Assembly (NCBI GenBank): GCA_036389135.1
Contig: DASVQP010000061.1
Coordinates: 53,718 to 117,717, forward strand
Reading direction: 5' to 3'
DNA: 64,000 nt
Source of the DNA: Longimicrobium sp.
GTDB taxonomy: Bacteria > Gemmatimonadota > Gemmatimonadetes > Longimicrobiales > Longimicrobiaceae
Shown: piece after piece, positions 33,053-40,935 of the stretch
How the letters are laid out: each line of letters begins with the position of its first letter
Numbering within the stretch: position 1 is the first letter of the stretch
Program-made: the position numbers and the translations under genes
The notes under the pieces: model-generated
What the model saw: only the letters and a program-made list of their open reading frames with translations
Databases searched by the model: none
Told to the model about the DNA's origin: nothing

Positions 33053-33158
33053 CGATGTGGCTCGCGGCGCTTCTGCCACGGGCGCGCCATATTCTGCAAG
33101 CGTCGTCGCGCGCTGAACCCGCGCTTCGCTGGCACACGCGTTGCCGCCGCTCCCGGTC

Positions 33159-34232
33159 ATGCTGATCTCGTACGTCCTTCCACTGCGCTCCGGTACGGCG
33201 CTGCACGGCGGCGGGCTCACCGCGTACCTGCGGTGGCTCTCGGCGCATGCGGAGGTGCTGGTGGTCGATGGGTCGGACGCGGAAGTTTTTGCCGCGCACG
33301 CCGCGCAGTGGGGATTGTTCGTCCGGCACCTTCCGGTGGATGCGGACAAGGCCACGCCGATGGGGAAGGTGGGCGGGGTGCTGACGGGCGTGCACCATGC
33401 CACGCACGAGAGGATCGTCGTGGCCGACGACGACGTGCGCTACGATCTGGAGGGGCTGACAGCCGTGGCACGGCTGCTGGACGACGCCCACGTCGTCCGC
33501 CCGCAGAACTACTTCCATCCGCTTCCCTGGCACGCCCGGTGGGACACGGGGCGCATCCTGCTCAACCGGGTCATGGACGGCGACTGGCCCGGGACGCTCG
33601 CGGTGCGCCGCTCCGGGCTGCTGGCCACCGGCGGCTACGACGGCGCGGTGATGTTCGAGAACTTGGAGCTGGTGCGCACCGTGCTCGCCGCGGGAGGGCG
33701 CGAGCACGTCGCGAGGGACGTCTTCGTCCTCCGCCAGCCGCCGGAAGCCCGCCACTTCATCAACCAGCGGGTCCGCCAGGCCTACGACGAATGGGCGCGG
33801 CCCGCGCGCCTTGCCGTGCAGCTCGCCGCGCTCCCCGTGCTGGGCGCGCTCGCGTGGCGCGGAGGCTGGAAGGCCGCCGCCGGCGCGGTGCTGGGCGTTG
33901 CCGCTGTGGCCGAGTGGGGGCGCAGGCGGGAGGGCGGTGCGGACTACTTCCCGGCCAGCTCGTCGCTACTCGCGCCGGGTTGGCTCTTCGTGGAGCGGGG
34001 CGTGTGCAGCTGGCTGGCGGTCGGCGAGCGCGTGCTGCACGGGGGCGTCCGCTATCGCGGCTCCGTCCTGCGCCGGGCCGCCACGCCCATGGCCGAGCTG
34101 CGCCGCCGTCACGCCGGTGCGCTGGGCAGCACCTCCACGTCGATCGGCTTGAAGGAGCCGTTGTTGGAGAGCTCGGCCGAGCACGCGGTCACCCCTACCA
34201 CCATCTCCATCTCCGCCCTCAGCAGCAGGTAG
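33159..34232 (+). CDS. Family 2 glycosyltransferase-like protein
   Basis: A 357-residue GT-A-like protein. Seen: an N-terminal strand LISYVLPLRSG, VLVVDGSDAEVFAAHA, the D-x-D-like VVADDDVRYD (about residues 90-99), GTLAVRRSGLLATGGYDG, FENLELVRTV and RQPPEARHFINQRVRQAYDEW, which are positions used by processive or ceramide-type GT2 enzymes. One hydrophobic stretch (LPVLGALAWRGGWKAAAGAVLGVAAVA) could enter the membrane. The final about 40 codons overlap the 3' end of the convergent DUF1989 gene by 124 bp and have no family character, so the original stop may have been lost. Acceptor unknown. Confidence 0.75.
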   Translation: MLISYVLPLRSGTALHGGGLTAYLRWLSAHAEVLVVDGSDAEVFAAHAAQWGLFVRHLPVDADKATPMGKVGGVLTGVHHATHERIVVADDDVRYDLEGLTAVARLLDDAHVVRPQNYFHPLPWHARWDTGRILLNRVMDGDWPGTLAVRRSGLLATGGYDGAVMFENLELVRTVLAAGGREHVARDVFVLRQPPEARHFINQRVRQAYDEWARPARLAVQLAALPVLGALAWRGGWKAAAGAVLGVAAVAEWGRRREGGADYFPASSSLLAPGWLFVERGVCSWLAVGERVLHGGVRYRGSVLRRAATPMAELRRRHAGALGSTSTSIGLKEPLLESSAEHAVTPTTISISALSSR

Positions 34233-34750
34233 TCCCCCGCCCGCGAGCGGGGCGGAAGAATCGCCAGCTCGCCGTCTTCACCCACCGCCACGTTCATGAA
34301 CACGTTGAAGGTGGTGGGGATCGCGTCCGGCGCGATTCCGAACGGGGCCAGGTTCTCCACCAGGTTGCCGAAGCAGCTGGGGTGCGGGTCCGTGTTGCCG
34401 TAGATGATGCGAAAGGTGTCTGGCGAGCAGGGGGTCAGCAGGAAGTCGTGCCGGCCGACCGTGTCCTCCACGATGGTCCACATGGGGCGGCTGCGGTTGG
34501 AGTACAGCGTGTGCCCCGTGGTGAGGTAGATGTTGTTTGCGTGGTCGATGGTGCGCCCCGACGACAGCCACTCGCTCGTGTCGTCGCGGGCGAACGACAC
34601 CAGGTCGGATACCTGCTCGCCGGTGGGATCGATGATGCGGAGAAGCTCTCCCCGGCGGATCTCGAAGCCGGCGCCGGTCTGCGGGGGGAGGTGCAAGGTA
34701 CGGATGGTCTGCATGATGGGGTGCCGGAGGTCGGGTGTGGGCTCGGTCAT
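34109..34750 (-). CDS. DUF1989 (urea-carboxylase-associated) family protein
   Basis: A 213-residue DUF1989 protein, the family called urea-carboxylase- or urea-amidolyase-associated. Seen: GAGFEIRRGELLRIIDPTGEQVSDLVSF, YSNRSRPMWTIVEDTVGRHDFLLTPCS, CFGNLVENLAPFGI and TFNVFMNVAVGEDGEL, with the conserved Cys/His positions in LLTPCSPDTF and DPHPSC. Members occur with guanidine- and arginine-derived metabolite genes. It overlaps the upstream GntA-like gene by ATGA, so translation is coupled. Enzymatic activity is not established. Confidence 0.88.
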   Translation of the reverse strand: MTEPTPDLRHPIMQTIRTLHLPPQTGAGFEIRRGELLRIIDPTGEQVSDLVSFARDDTSEWLSSGRTIDHANNIYLTTGHTLYSNRSRPMWTIVEDTVGRHDFLLTPCSPDTFRIIYGNTDPHPSCFGNLVENLAPFGIAPDAIPTTFNVFMNVAVGEDGELAILPPRSRAGDYLLLRAEMEMVVGVTACSAELSNNGSFKPIDVEVLPSAPA

Positions 34751-35454
34751 GGGTGCCGGTGGAAGGGGCAGCGCCACTCGGGTCCGGCGGCGCGCCCGGA
34801 GTACTGCCTCGCCTCGGACGCCTCGCCGAACTCGGCCAGGTTGGGGTTGAGGTCGCCCTGGAGCGCAACCTCGCGGGCGCGGATCTGGTCGCGCAGCCCG
34901 CCGTAGCGGCCGTCCTCGCGGAGCCGCTCGAACTGCGCGCGGGGGTTGAAGACCAGCGTCGGCCACCCGAAGCGCCGCGCCAGCCGCGAGCTCGCGGGAT
35001 GCAGCCCCACCACAAAGAACGCCATCCCGGCGAACGAGAAGGAGAAACGAGGGTCCTCCGGCCGGTCGCTGACGGACGGCGCCCAACCGCGCGTGGCGTC
35101 CGCGTCGTGCAGCGCCTGGAGCTGCTGCCACAAAAGCGCCTCGAACTCGGTCTCGTCCTCGGGTGCCGCCCCCATGAAGGCTGCCACAAAGGTCGAGAAC
35201 TCCGCTTCCGCCGCCGCGGGGGCGAACTCCGCCAGGGCGCGCGCGAGCTGTTCCGTCGCCTCCGGCGTGCCCATCGGTCCGAACGCGCCGATGCGGTGGC
35301 CGCCGTGACGGAGCGCCGCGCGGGCGCCCAGACACGAGAAGCCGGGGTCGAAGACGAAGGCGCGGAACTCTTCTCGCACCCGCTCCGCTAGCCGCCCGAG
35401 GCGCTCTTCCGATGGATACGTACGGCCCGACGCCGCTGGGGAGATCTTTTCCAT
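34747..35454 (-). CDS. YqcI/YcgG family (GntA-like heme N-hydroxylase)
   Basis: A 235-residue YqcI/YcgG-family protein. The group includes GntA, a heme-dependent N-hydroxylase of guanitoxin synthesis, and relatives in many non-toxic bacteria. Seen: FRAFVFDPGFSCLGARAALRHG at residues about 31-52, SFSFAGMAFFVVGLHPASSR, RRFGWPTLVFNPRAQFERLRE, and the C-terminal EWRCPFHRHP with the conserved Cys-Pro-Phe. No other guanitoxin gene is present, so toxin production should not be inferred; N-oxygenation of a guanidine or amine is the reasonable guess. It is coupled to a DUF1989 gene by a 4-bp ATGA overlap. Confidence 0.88.
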   Translation of the reverse strand: MEKISPAASGRTYPSEERLGRLAERVREEFRAFVFDPGFSCLGARAALRHGGHRIGAFGPMGTPEATEQLARALAEFAPAAAEAEFSTFVAAFMGAAPEDETEFEALLWQQLQALHDADATRGWAPSVSDRPEDPRFSFSFAGMAFFVVGLHPASSRLARRFGWPTLVFNPRAQFERLREDGRYGGLRDQIRAREVALQGDLNPNLAEFGEASEARQYSGRAAGPEWRCPFHRHP

Positions 35455-35710
35455 GGCAAGCTTCCCGCTGCAAAACTGCGAATATAAAGTACTTGCGAGC
35501 CTGAGCCGCCGTGGTCCCACCCTGACGCATGCGCGATGCCGGGGTGCGTGCTTCCGGGCGCGCCCGCGGCTCCGCACCGGGTGCCCGCGGGCAGCGATGC
35601 ATGCCGCGGCGGAGGTGGCGGATCGACTGCTTTCGCCTACATTGGAGGCAGCCCCGCCACGGTGTGCCCGCCATCATTCCGTACCTCGTCCACCCCAGCT
35701 CCGCAGTCCC

Positions 35711-36292
35711 ATGCACATGCCCCGCATCCACGTGCTCGCCGCACTCGCCGCGCTGCTGTCCGGCCTGGCCCCGGCCGCCGCGGCGCAGCCTCTCGTCACC
35801 TTCCAGGGAACCCCCATCGCGTACCGGGTGGACGTGCCGGTGCAGGGCTGGAACAGGTCCGTTGACAACGACGTGCTCACGGTCGGCCGCGACGACGTGA
35901 TCATGATGGTGTCGGTCACCGACCTGGTGTCCCTGCAGCAGAACCCCGGCACCGTCTCCGAAGCGGACCAGCGGCGGATCTATACGCAGAGGTTCATGGG
36001 CTCCGACTCGATCATGATGGCGCTCATGACCCGCGTGGTCTCGAGTCTCAACTCTCTGGAGCCGGACGGGCGGGTGCTGGAGGTCAGCACGCTGGGCGGC
36101 CAGCGCGGCGCATACGTGCGGGGCCGCCTGCAGGGCCCCACGCCGGGGGTCGGTGAGGCATACCTTACGGTCAAGGACGGGATCATGTACTTGCTCGTGT
36201 TCTTTGCGCGGGACAGCAGCCCGGAGAAGCACCAGGACCTCTTTGACCGCGTCCATCGGTCATTCGTGCTGGCGGAGGCGCCGCCGCGGTGA
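35711..36292 (+). CDS. Secreted hypothetical protein
   Basis: A 193-residue exported protein with signal peptide IHVLAALAALLSGLAPAAAAQ. The mature part contains VTFQGTPIAYRVDVPVQGW, a mixed alpha/beta segment, and EAYLTVKDGIMYLLVFFARDSSPEKHQDLFDRVHRSF-type C-terminus, which looks like the PsbP/DUF1795-type lipoprotein fold (inference). Start is the ATG at 35711, with another Met two codons downstream. Monocistronic, rightward; function unknown. Confidence 0.72.
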   Translation: MHMPRIHVLAALAALLSGLAPAAAAQPLVTFQGTPIAYRVDVPVQGWNRSVDNDVLTVGRDDVIMMVSVTDLVSLQQNPGTVSEADQRRIYTQRFMGSDSIMMALMTRVVSSLNSLEPDGRVLEVSTLGGQRGAYVRGRLQGPTPGVGEAYLTVKDGIMYLLVFFARDSSPEKHQDLFDRVHRSFVLAEAPPR

Positions 36293-36436
36293 TCCACGTA
36301 CGGTCGGAAGAGGCGGGATAGCCATGATGGCGCACGTCATCCGGCACTGCTCGCCCCGCCGATGCTCCTGGCCCTACAGTTGGCCGCGCATTCGAGTGCT
36401 CCACCTGCTTTTGGTTCTTCCGCCTGGAGGTGATCG

Positions 36437-36985
36437 TTGGAGGACGCGATCCGAACGGAGTACCTTCGCGATTCCGCGGAGACCCTGCGCAAGTACGAGT
36501 CGCTCGCGGACCGGTCGCTCGCCCGTGTGACTGACGCGCAGTTCTTTGCGACAATCGACACGGAGTCGAACAGCCTGGCCGTGGTGGTCAAGCACATGGC
36601 GGGCAACCTGCTCTCGCGCTGGACAGACCTGCTGACCGCGGATGGCGAGAAGCCGGGGCGCGACCGGGACTCGGAGTTCGTGATCGCCCCCACCGAGACC
36701 CGCGAGTCGCTGATGGCGCGCTGGGGAGCGGGGTGGGCGACCGCGTTCCTCTCGCTGGGGTCCCTCACCCCGGCCGACCTGGACCGCACCATCCAGATCC
36801 GCGGCGAACCGCACTCGCTCGTGCAGGCGATCAACCGCCAGCTCACGCATGCCGCCTATCACGTGGGGCAGATCGTCTTCCTCGCGAAGCACTTCCAGGC
36901 AGACCGCTGGGAATCGCTCAGCATCCCGCGAGGGCAGTCCGAACAGTTCAACGCCGCCATGCCCGCGCCGCCCGCACGAGGCTGA
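36437..36985 (+). CDS. DinB/DUF1572-family protein
   Basis: A 182-residue four-helix protein of the DinB/YfiT-like superfamily (DUF1572). Two of the three metal-binding His positions are visible in LAVVVKHMAGNLLSRWTD and QLTHAAYHVGQIVFLAKHF. Superfamily members include thiol-dependent S-transferases, but no substrate is known for this group. It uses a TTG start, chosen because GGAGGTGATCG precedes it and the protein then begins in register with the family. It lies 58 bp before a lipoprotein gene. Confidence 0.87.
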   Translation: MEDAIRTEYLRDSAETLRKYESLADRSLARVTDAQFFATIDTESNSLAVVVKHMAGNLLSRWTDLLTADGEKPGRDRDSEFVIAPTETRESLMARWGAGWATAFLSLGSLTPADLDRTIQIRGEPHSLVQAINRQLTHAAYHVGQIVFLAKHFQADRWESLSIPRGQSEQFNAAMPAPPARG

Positions 36986-37043
36986 CGAACCAACCGCGGC
37001 CGGCGCGTCCCCGTCATCGGACGAATGCCATGGAGGATTTCGC

Positions 37044-37502
37044 ATGATCCCTAACTCGCACCCAAAGCTCCGCTGGCTGCTGCCCGTTCTCGCCGCGCTT
37101 CTCGTGGCCGGGTGCGGCGATGCGCGAAGCGAAGCGGCGGAGGAGCTGGTCCGGCTCAACGACGCCATGCAGCGGCACTCGTCCCGGTACGGCCGCTTTC
37201 CGGATACGCTGGACGCCGGCCGCCCGCTCAGCGCCGCGAACCTGCCGTACAGGCCCGAGCGCGACGTCACTCTGAGCCTGCAGTCGACCGGGACCGGCTA
37301 CCGGGCCGCGGCGCGCCGCAAGTCGTGGTACTGCTGGACGAGCGTTGGGCCCGATCAGCAGTCGCCGCCCGACTGCTACCCGATGAGCGCCGGCTCGTCC
37401 GGGGATCCCCGCAAGCCCGCGGAGGCGCCGAAGACGCTCGAGCCCGTGCTGCGCCCGCCGGGTGCCGCTACGCATTCCTCATCAGCCCCAGACCGTCCGT
37501 GA
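37044..37502 (+). CDS. Small lipoprotein
   Basis: A 152-residue lipoprotein: LRWLLPVLAALLVAGCGD with the lipobox LVAGC, then a helix (SEAAEELVRLNDAMQRHSSRYGRFPDTL) reminiscent of the post-N-terminal part of pilin-like proteins, and a domain with two Cys (WYCWTSVGPDQQSPPDCYP). The tail is Pro/Ala-rich. The ATG at 37044 has GGAGGATTTCGC before it. Function unknown. Possibly co-transcribed with the DinB-like gene. Confidence 0.75.
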   Translation: MIPNSHPKLRWLLPVLAALLVAGCGDARSEAAEELVRLNDAMQRHSSRYGRFPDTLDAGRPLSAANLPYRPERDVTLSLQSTGTGYRAAARRKSWYCWTSVGPDQQSPPDCYPMSAGSSGDPRKPAEAPKTLEPVLRPPGAATHSSSAPDRP

Positions 37503-37555
37503 GGACGTGAGCCGCAGTTCGATCGGCGCTTTCCACCATCTCAACCCGAATCCTG

Positions 37556-38173
37556 ATGCTTCGCCTTTCTCTCGCCGGACTCCTCGCAGTAGCTCTCACC
37601 GCATCCGCGGCGCCCTGCCAGCAGCGTATCCAGGTGGCGCCCGGCACGCGCGTGCGCGTGACGGTGCCCATAGTCGTTGATGGAGTCGCGATCAATCGCG
37701 GCGGGGGAACGGCAGTGGGCACCATCGTCGGCATCGACAGCGAATCCATTACGACCCGGAGGGAGAGCGACGGAGCGGTGCAAACGACCCCCTTCAGCGC
37801 TCTCACTCATCTGGAAATCAGCCGTGGAATCTTGTCCACCGGTGAAGCAAGGCGCCGTGGAACGGTCCGGGGCGCGCTCATTGGCGGCGGAATCGCAGTA
37901 AGTACGTATGCCCTTTACCGCGTCCTGCAGGTCGTTGCCAGGGAGGCGGGGAAAGACGCAGACTGCAACGGCCCGGACGAGCCTTTCTGCGAGGACACGG
38001 ACGAGATGCCCTACGTTCTCGAGTTGATCGGGGGCGGCATCCTCGGGGGCGCCCTGATCGGGTTCACCGTCGGCTCGTTGAAACGTGAACACTGGGTGCG
38101 GGTGAGCCCCCGGTCGCTCGAGCCGGTCGAAATGCCGCGCGAGGTGAGCCTGATCGTCTCCGTGAAGCTGTAG
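37556..38173 (+). CDS. Membrane/secreted hypothetical protein with glycine-rich helices
   Basis: A 205-residue protein: N-terminal signal sequence (LRLSLAGLLAVALTASAAPCQ), a beta domain (VRVTVPIVVDG, VGTIVGIDSESITTRRE) and two glycine-rich hydrophobic helices (RGALIGGGIAVSTYALYRVL; LELIGGGILGGALIGFTVGSL), the typical glycine-zipper arrangement of small outer-membrane-associated proteins. No family named. Rightward, followed by two further small envelope genes. Confidence 0.7.
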   Translation: MLRLSLAGLLAVALTASAAPCQQRIQVAPGTRVRVTVPIVVDGVAINRGGGTAVGTIVGIDSESITTRRESDGAVQTTPFSALTHLEISRGILSTGEARRRGTVRGALIGGGIAVSTYALYRVLQVVAREAGKDADCNGPDEPFCEDTDEMPYVLELIGGGILGGALIGFTVGSLKREHWVRVSPRSLEPVEMPREVSLIVSVKL

Positions 38174-38220
38174 GGCAGGGTCCCGTCCCTCCCTTCGAGA
38201 CCCTCAGACCTGGTGCCCCA

Positions 38221-38457
38221 ATGAAAGTAGCGATTCGGCTGTTGATGCTCGCGGTGGGGGTGGTGCTCGCTATGGACGTGCTCTACCTCGTGAACGGCTC
38301 GTTGGAGATGTTTCCGACGGAGGAGCAACAGGAGAAGATCCGGGTGGTGACGGGCGCCATCGCCGTGCTCCTGCTGTGCGCGGAGGCGGGGCTTTGGACG
38401 CTGCTGCGGAGAACGCCGCCGCGCGCAGCTCCTCTGATCGAGAGGTCCGTCCCATGA
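38221..38457 (+). CDS. Small membrane protein
   Basis: A 78-residue protein with two predicted membrane helices (IRLLMLAVGVVLAMDVLYLV and VVTGAIAVLLLCAEAGLWTLL). Its stop overlaps the start of the next gene by ATGA, so the two are translationally coupled. No family recognised. Confidence 0.65.
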   Translation: MKVAIRLLMLAVGVVLAMDVLYLVNGSLEMFPTEEQQEKIRVVTGAIAVLLLCAEAGLWTLLRRTPPRAAPLIERSVP

Positions 38458-38798
38458 TGAGCTCCCGGCTTCTCCCCGGCCTCGGCATCGCCCTGCTCCT
38501 GCAGGGCTGCGCGGTCGACCAGATCGCCGGTCCAGCCCCACAGCCGCGGCCCGGAGTCACCATCCGGCTGAACTGCCCGGGGCCGCCCCCGCCGGGCACA
38601 CCTCCGCCGCTGTTCATCGTGAATGGTGAGCGGCTGTCTGGGGAGGAGCTCGCAGCGCGCGGCATCCGCCCGGAACACATCGACGTTCTCACCGTCGTGA
38701 AGCCCGCTCAAGCAATCGTCGAGTATGGGCGGGCCGGAGAGCACGGCGTCGTCCTGATCGTCACGAAGCAAGCGGCAGCCGGTATTCGCCGGCCCTGA
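38454..38798 (+). CDS. Lipoprotein with TonB-plug-like domain
   Basis: A 114-residue lipoprotein. The lipobox is LLQGC after LLPGLGIALL. The remainder resembles the plug domain of SusC-type TonB-dependent receptors (PLFIVNGERLSGEEL, then IDVLTVVKPAQAIVEYGRAGEHGVVLIVTKQ, matching the usual plug pattern ending G-x-x-G-V-[IV]-x-I-x-T-K) without any barrel. Such plug-only proteins are common in this kind of genome but their role is unknown. Coupled by ATGA to the small membrane protein upstream. Confidence 0.78.
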   Translation: MMSSRLLPGLGIALLLQGCAVDQIAGPAPQPRPGVTIRLNCPGPPPPGTPPPLFIVNGERLSGEELAARGIRPEHIDVLTVVKPAQAIVEYGRAGEHGVVLIVTKQAAAGIRRP

Positions 38799-38864
38799 TG
38801 CAGCGGCGGACCGCCGGGTGCCCGTGAGCGTAGTTGCGCATACCGTTTGCGAGCGGAGGCGTGC

Positions 38865-39146
38865 ATGCCGATGAGGAACCTGCTCCAGGACGATCGCGAG
38901 TGGACGGTCTGGGACGTATTCCCGACCTTCGACGCGCGCATGCGCATGGCCGGCGAGGCCGCGGACCAGCTGGTGCAGGGATGGCTGGTCTTTGAGTGCG
39001 ACGTCGAAAAGCGCCGTCTTGGGCCGGTTCCCGATGGCTGGGACGTGCTGCCGGACCACGAGCTCGCGCTGCTCCTGGCGAGCGCCGAGCCGGTCCCGCG
39101 GCGCGCGGGCGAGGCGGAGGGGCCGCTCCCCCAGCCTGCGGTATGA
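38865..39146 (+). CDS. Hypothetical protein, 93 residues
   Basis: A small soluble protein (MPMRNLLQDDREWTVWDVFPTFDARM...) with DQLVQGWLVFECDVEKRRLGPVPDGWDVLPD in the centre, a pattern of small regulatory-looking proteins often written as 'DUF' in similar genomes. No function assigned. An in-frame ATG 18 bases upstream is an alternative start. Confidence 0.6.
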   Translation: MPMRNLLQDDREWTVWDVFPTFDARMRMAGEAADQLVQGWLVFECDVEKRRLGPVPDGWDVLPDHELALLLASAEPVPRRAGEAEGPLPQPAV

Positions 39147-39268
39147 AGGCCACTCCGCGGCTCGCGCTTGAGGCACGGCGAGCATCGAAGTTGCCAACGA
39201 TCGCGGGCACACAGGCCGCGGGGCGCATCATCCGCTCCGCGGCGTCCTTTTTTCCGACCGGAGGCCGT

Positions 39269-39904
39269 ATGACCGCGTACCGCAGCATCGCCATGCTCGC
39301 CTGCATCGCCGCGCTTGGCGCATGCAGCGGCGGCTCGTCCGACAATCGGGGGGGCGCGGGCGACACCGCCACCGCCGCCGTGTCGCCCCCCAGCGCCGAG
39401 GTGCCGCAGGGTGCGCCGCCCCCGGGCACCGGCTCGCAGGCGCCGGTCGCGGGGGCGATGAGCGACGCCAACATCGCCGCCGTCGCGTCCGCGTCCAACC
39501 AGGGCGAGATCCAGAGCAGCCGCGTCGCGCTCCAAAAGGGGGAGAACGCGCAGGTGAAGCAGTTCGCGCAGCGGATGGTGGACGACCACACGCGCATGGA
39601 GCAGGAGATGTCGCAGCTCCTGCAGGGGAAGGGCGTGACGCCGCAGGACAACGCGCAGAGCACGCAGATGAAGCAGGCCGCCCAGTCCGCCATCCAGCAG
39701 ATGGAGGCCATGACGGGACGGCAGCTCGACTCGGCGTACGTGGCGCACCAGGTACAGGCGCACCAGGCCACCCTCCAGGCGCTGGAGACGATGCTGATCC
39801 CCAACGCCCGGGATCCGCAGGTGAAGGCGCTGTTGGAGAAGGCCCGCCCGGCCGTCGCCCAGCACCTGGCGGACGCGCAGAAGCTGCAGGGCTCCATCCG
39901 CTAG
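39269..39904 (+). CDS. DUF4142 lipoprotein
   Basis: A 211-residue lipoprotein. Signal and lipobox: SIAMLACIAALGACSGG. A low-complexity linker follows, then the helical DUF4142 domain (EIQSSRVALQKGENAQVKQFAQRMVDDHTRMEQEM..., residues about 80-205), a ferritin-like four-helix bundle fold in this family. DUF4142 proteins are envelope-associated and of unknown function. The ATG at 39269 follows GGAGGCCGT. A downstream 65-bp gap precedes a hydrolase gene. Confidence 0.88.
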   Translation: MTAYRSIAMLACIAALGACSGGSSDNRGGAGDTATAAVSPPSAEVPQGAPPPGTGSQAPVAGAMSDANIAAVASASNQGEIQSSRVALQKGENAQVKQFAQRMVDDHTRMEQEMSQLLQGKGVTPQDNAQSTQMKQAAQSAIQQMEAMTGRQLDSAYVAHQVQAHQATLQALETMLIPNARDPQVKALLEKARPAVAQHLADAQKLQGSIR

Positions 39905-39969
39905 ACGTGCCTTGCCCCGGCCGCCGGTGTTCCGGCGGCGGGGCGCACCACGCATACGGGAGACGAGCG

Positions 39970-40830
39970 ATGCCGGGAAGCGGTGCCGGATGGACGGACG
40001 GCGACGCGCAGGTGGGCGACGTCCGGCTGCACTGGATCGAGGCCGGAACCGGCGCGCCCGTCGTGCTGCTGCACGGCTTCCCGGAGTTCGGCTACGCGTG
40101 GCGGCACCAGCTTCCGGCGCTGGCGGCGGCGGGGTTCCGCGCCGTCGCGCCGGACATGCGCGGCTACAACCTTTCCGACAAGCCCGCCGGCTACCGCAGC
40201 TACGCCGTGCAGCAATTGGCCGCGGACGTGGTGGGCCTGGTACGGGCGCTGGGGGCGGAGCGCGTGCACCTGGTGGGGCACGACTGGGGCGGCATCGTCG
40301 CGTGGCACGTGGCGATGCATCACCCGGAGGTGGTCGACCGGCTGGTGGTGATCAACGCGCCGCACCCGGGCGTCTTCCGCCGCGAGATCCGCAAGCCGGA
40401 CCAGTTCCTCCGCTCGTGGTACGTGGCGTTCTTCCAGCTCCCCCAGGTGCCGGAGTGGACGATCCGGCGCAGAGACTTCGCGCTGCTGGAGCGCATCTTC
40501 CGCTACGACCCCGTGCGTCCCGGCGCCTTCACCGACGCGGACATCCGCCGCTACAAGGAAGCCGCCGCGCGGCCGGGCGCCCTCACGGCGATGCTGAGCT
40601 ACTACCGCGCCCTGCGCATCCCGCGGCCGGAGCCGGTGCCGGTGCGCGCCCCCACGCTGCTGATCTGGGGGATGCGCGACCAGGCGCTCTCGGAGCGCAA
40701 CACGCACGGGCTGGAGGAGTGGGTCCCCGACCTGCGCATCGAGCGCATCCCCGATTCCAGCCACTGGGTGATGTCCGACGTGCCGGAGCGCACCAACGAG
40801 CTCCTCGCCGGCTTTCTGCGCTCCACCTGA
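39970..40830 (+). CDS. Alpha/beta hydrolase, epoxide-hydrolase-like
   Basis: A 286-residue alpha/beta hydrolase. HGFPEFGYAWRHQ carries the oxyanion-hole HGFP, GHDWGGIVAWH holds the nucleophile Asp (residues about 101-110), and TLLIWGMRDQALS plus IPDSSHWVMSDVP give the acid and catalytic His. The Asp nucleophile and HGFPE motif indicate epoxide hydrolase or haloalkane dehalogenase; the cap-domain Tyr residues typical of epoxide hydrolases (SYYRALR) favour the former. Substrate unknown. It is convergent with the AI-2E gene, with a palindromic repeat between. Confidence 0.92.
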   Translation: MPGSGAGWTDGDAQVGDVRLHWIEAGTGAPVVLLHGFPEFGYAWRHQLPALAAAGFRAVAPDMRGYNLSDKPAGYRSYAVQQLAADVVGLVRALGAERVHLVGHDWGGIVAWHVAMHHPEVVDRLVVINAPHPGVFRREIRKPDQFLRSWYVAFFQLPQVPEWTIRRRDFALLERIFRYDPVRPGAFTDADIRRYKEAAARPGALTAMLSYYRALRIPRPEPVPVRAPTLLIWGMRDQALSERNTHGLEEWVPDLRIERIPDSSHWVMSDVPERTNELLAGFLRST

Positions 40831-40841
40831 GCTTCAACTGA

Positions 40842-40929
40842 CCTCACACAGAGACACAGAGGGACACCGAAAGAACAGCAGGAGGGTTTCTCTGTTTCTT
40901 GCGGTTCCCTCTGTGCCCTCTGTGTGATG
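40842..40929. repeat. CTCTGTG-family dispersed palindrome, full copy
   Basis: Left arm CCTCACACAGAGACACAGAG, right arm CCCTCTGTGCCCTCTGTGTG, around AAGAACAGCAGGAGGGTTTC. It lies between two convergent genes, 11 bp after one stop and about 7 bp before the other (TCA of the AI-2E gene). Confidence 0.88.
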
Positions 40930-40935
40930 CTGTTT

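Noticed and set aside
34747..35454. Guanitoxin biosynthetic cluster
   Set aside because: Only a GntA-like gene is present, no other guanitoxin gene is nearby, and the family is widespread in non-producers.
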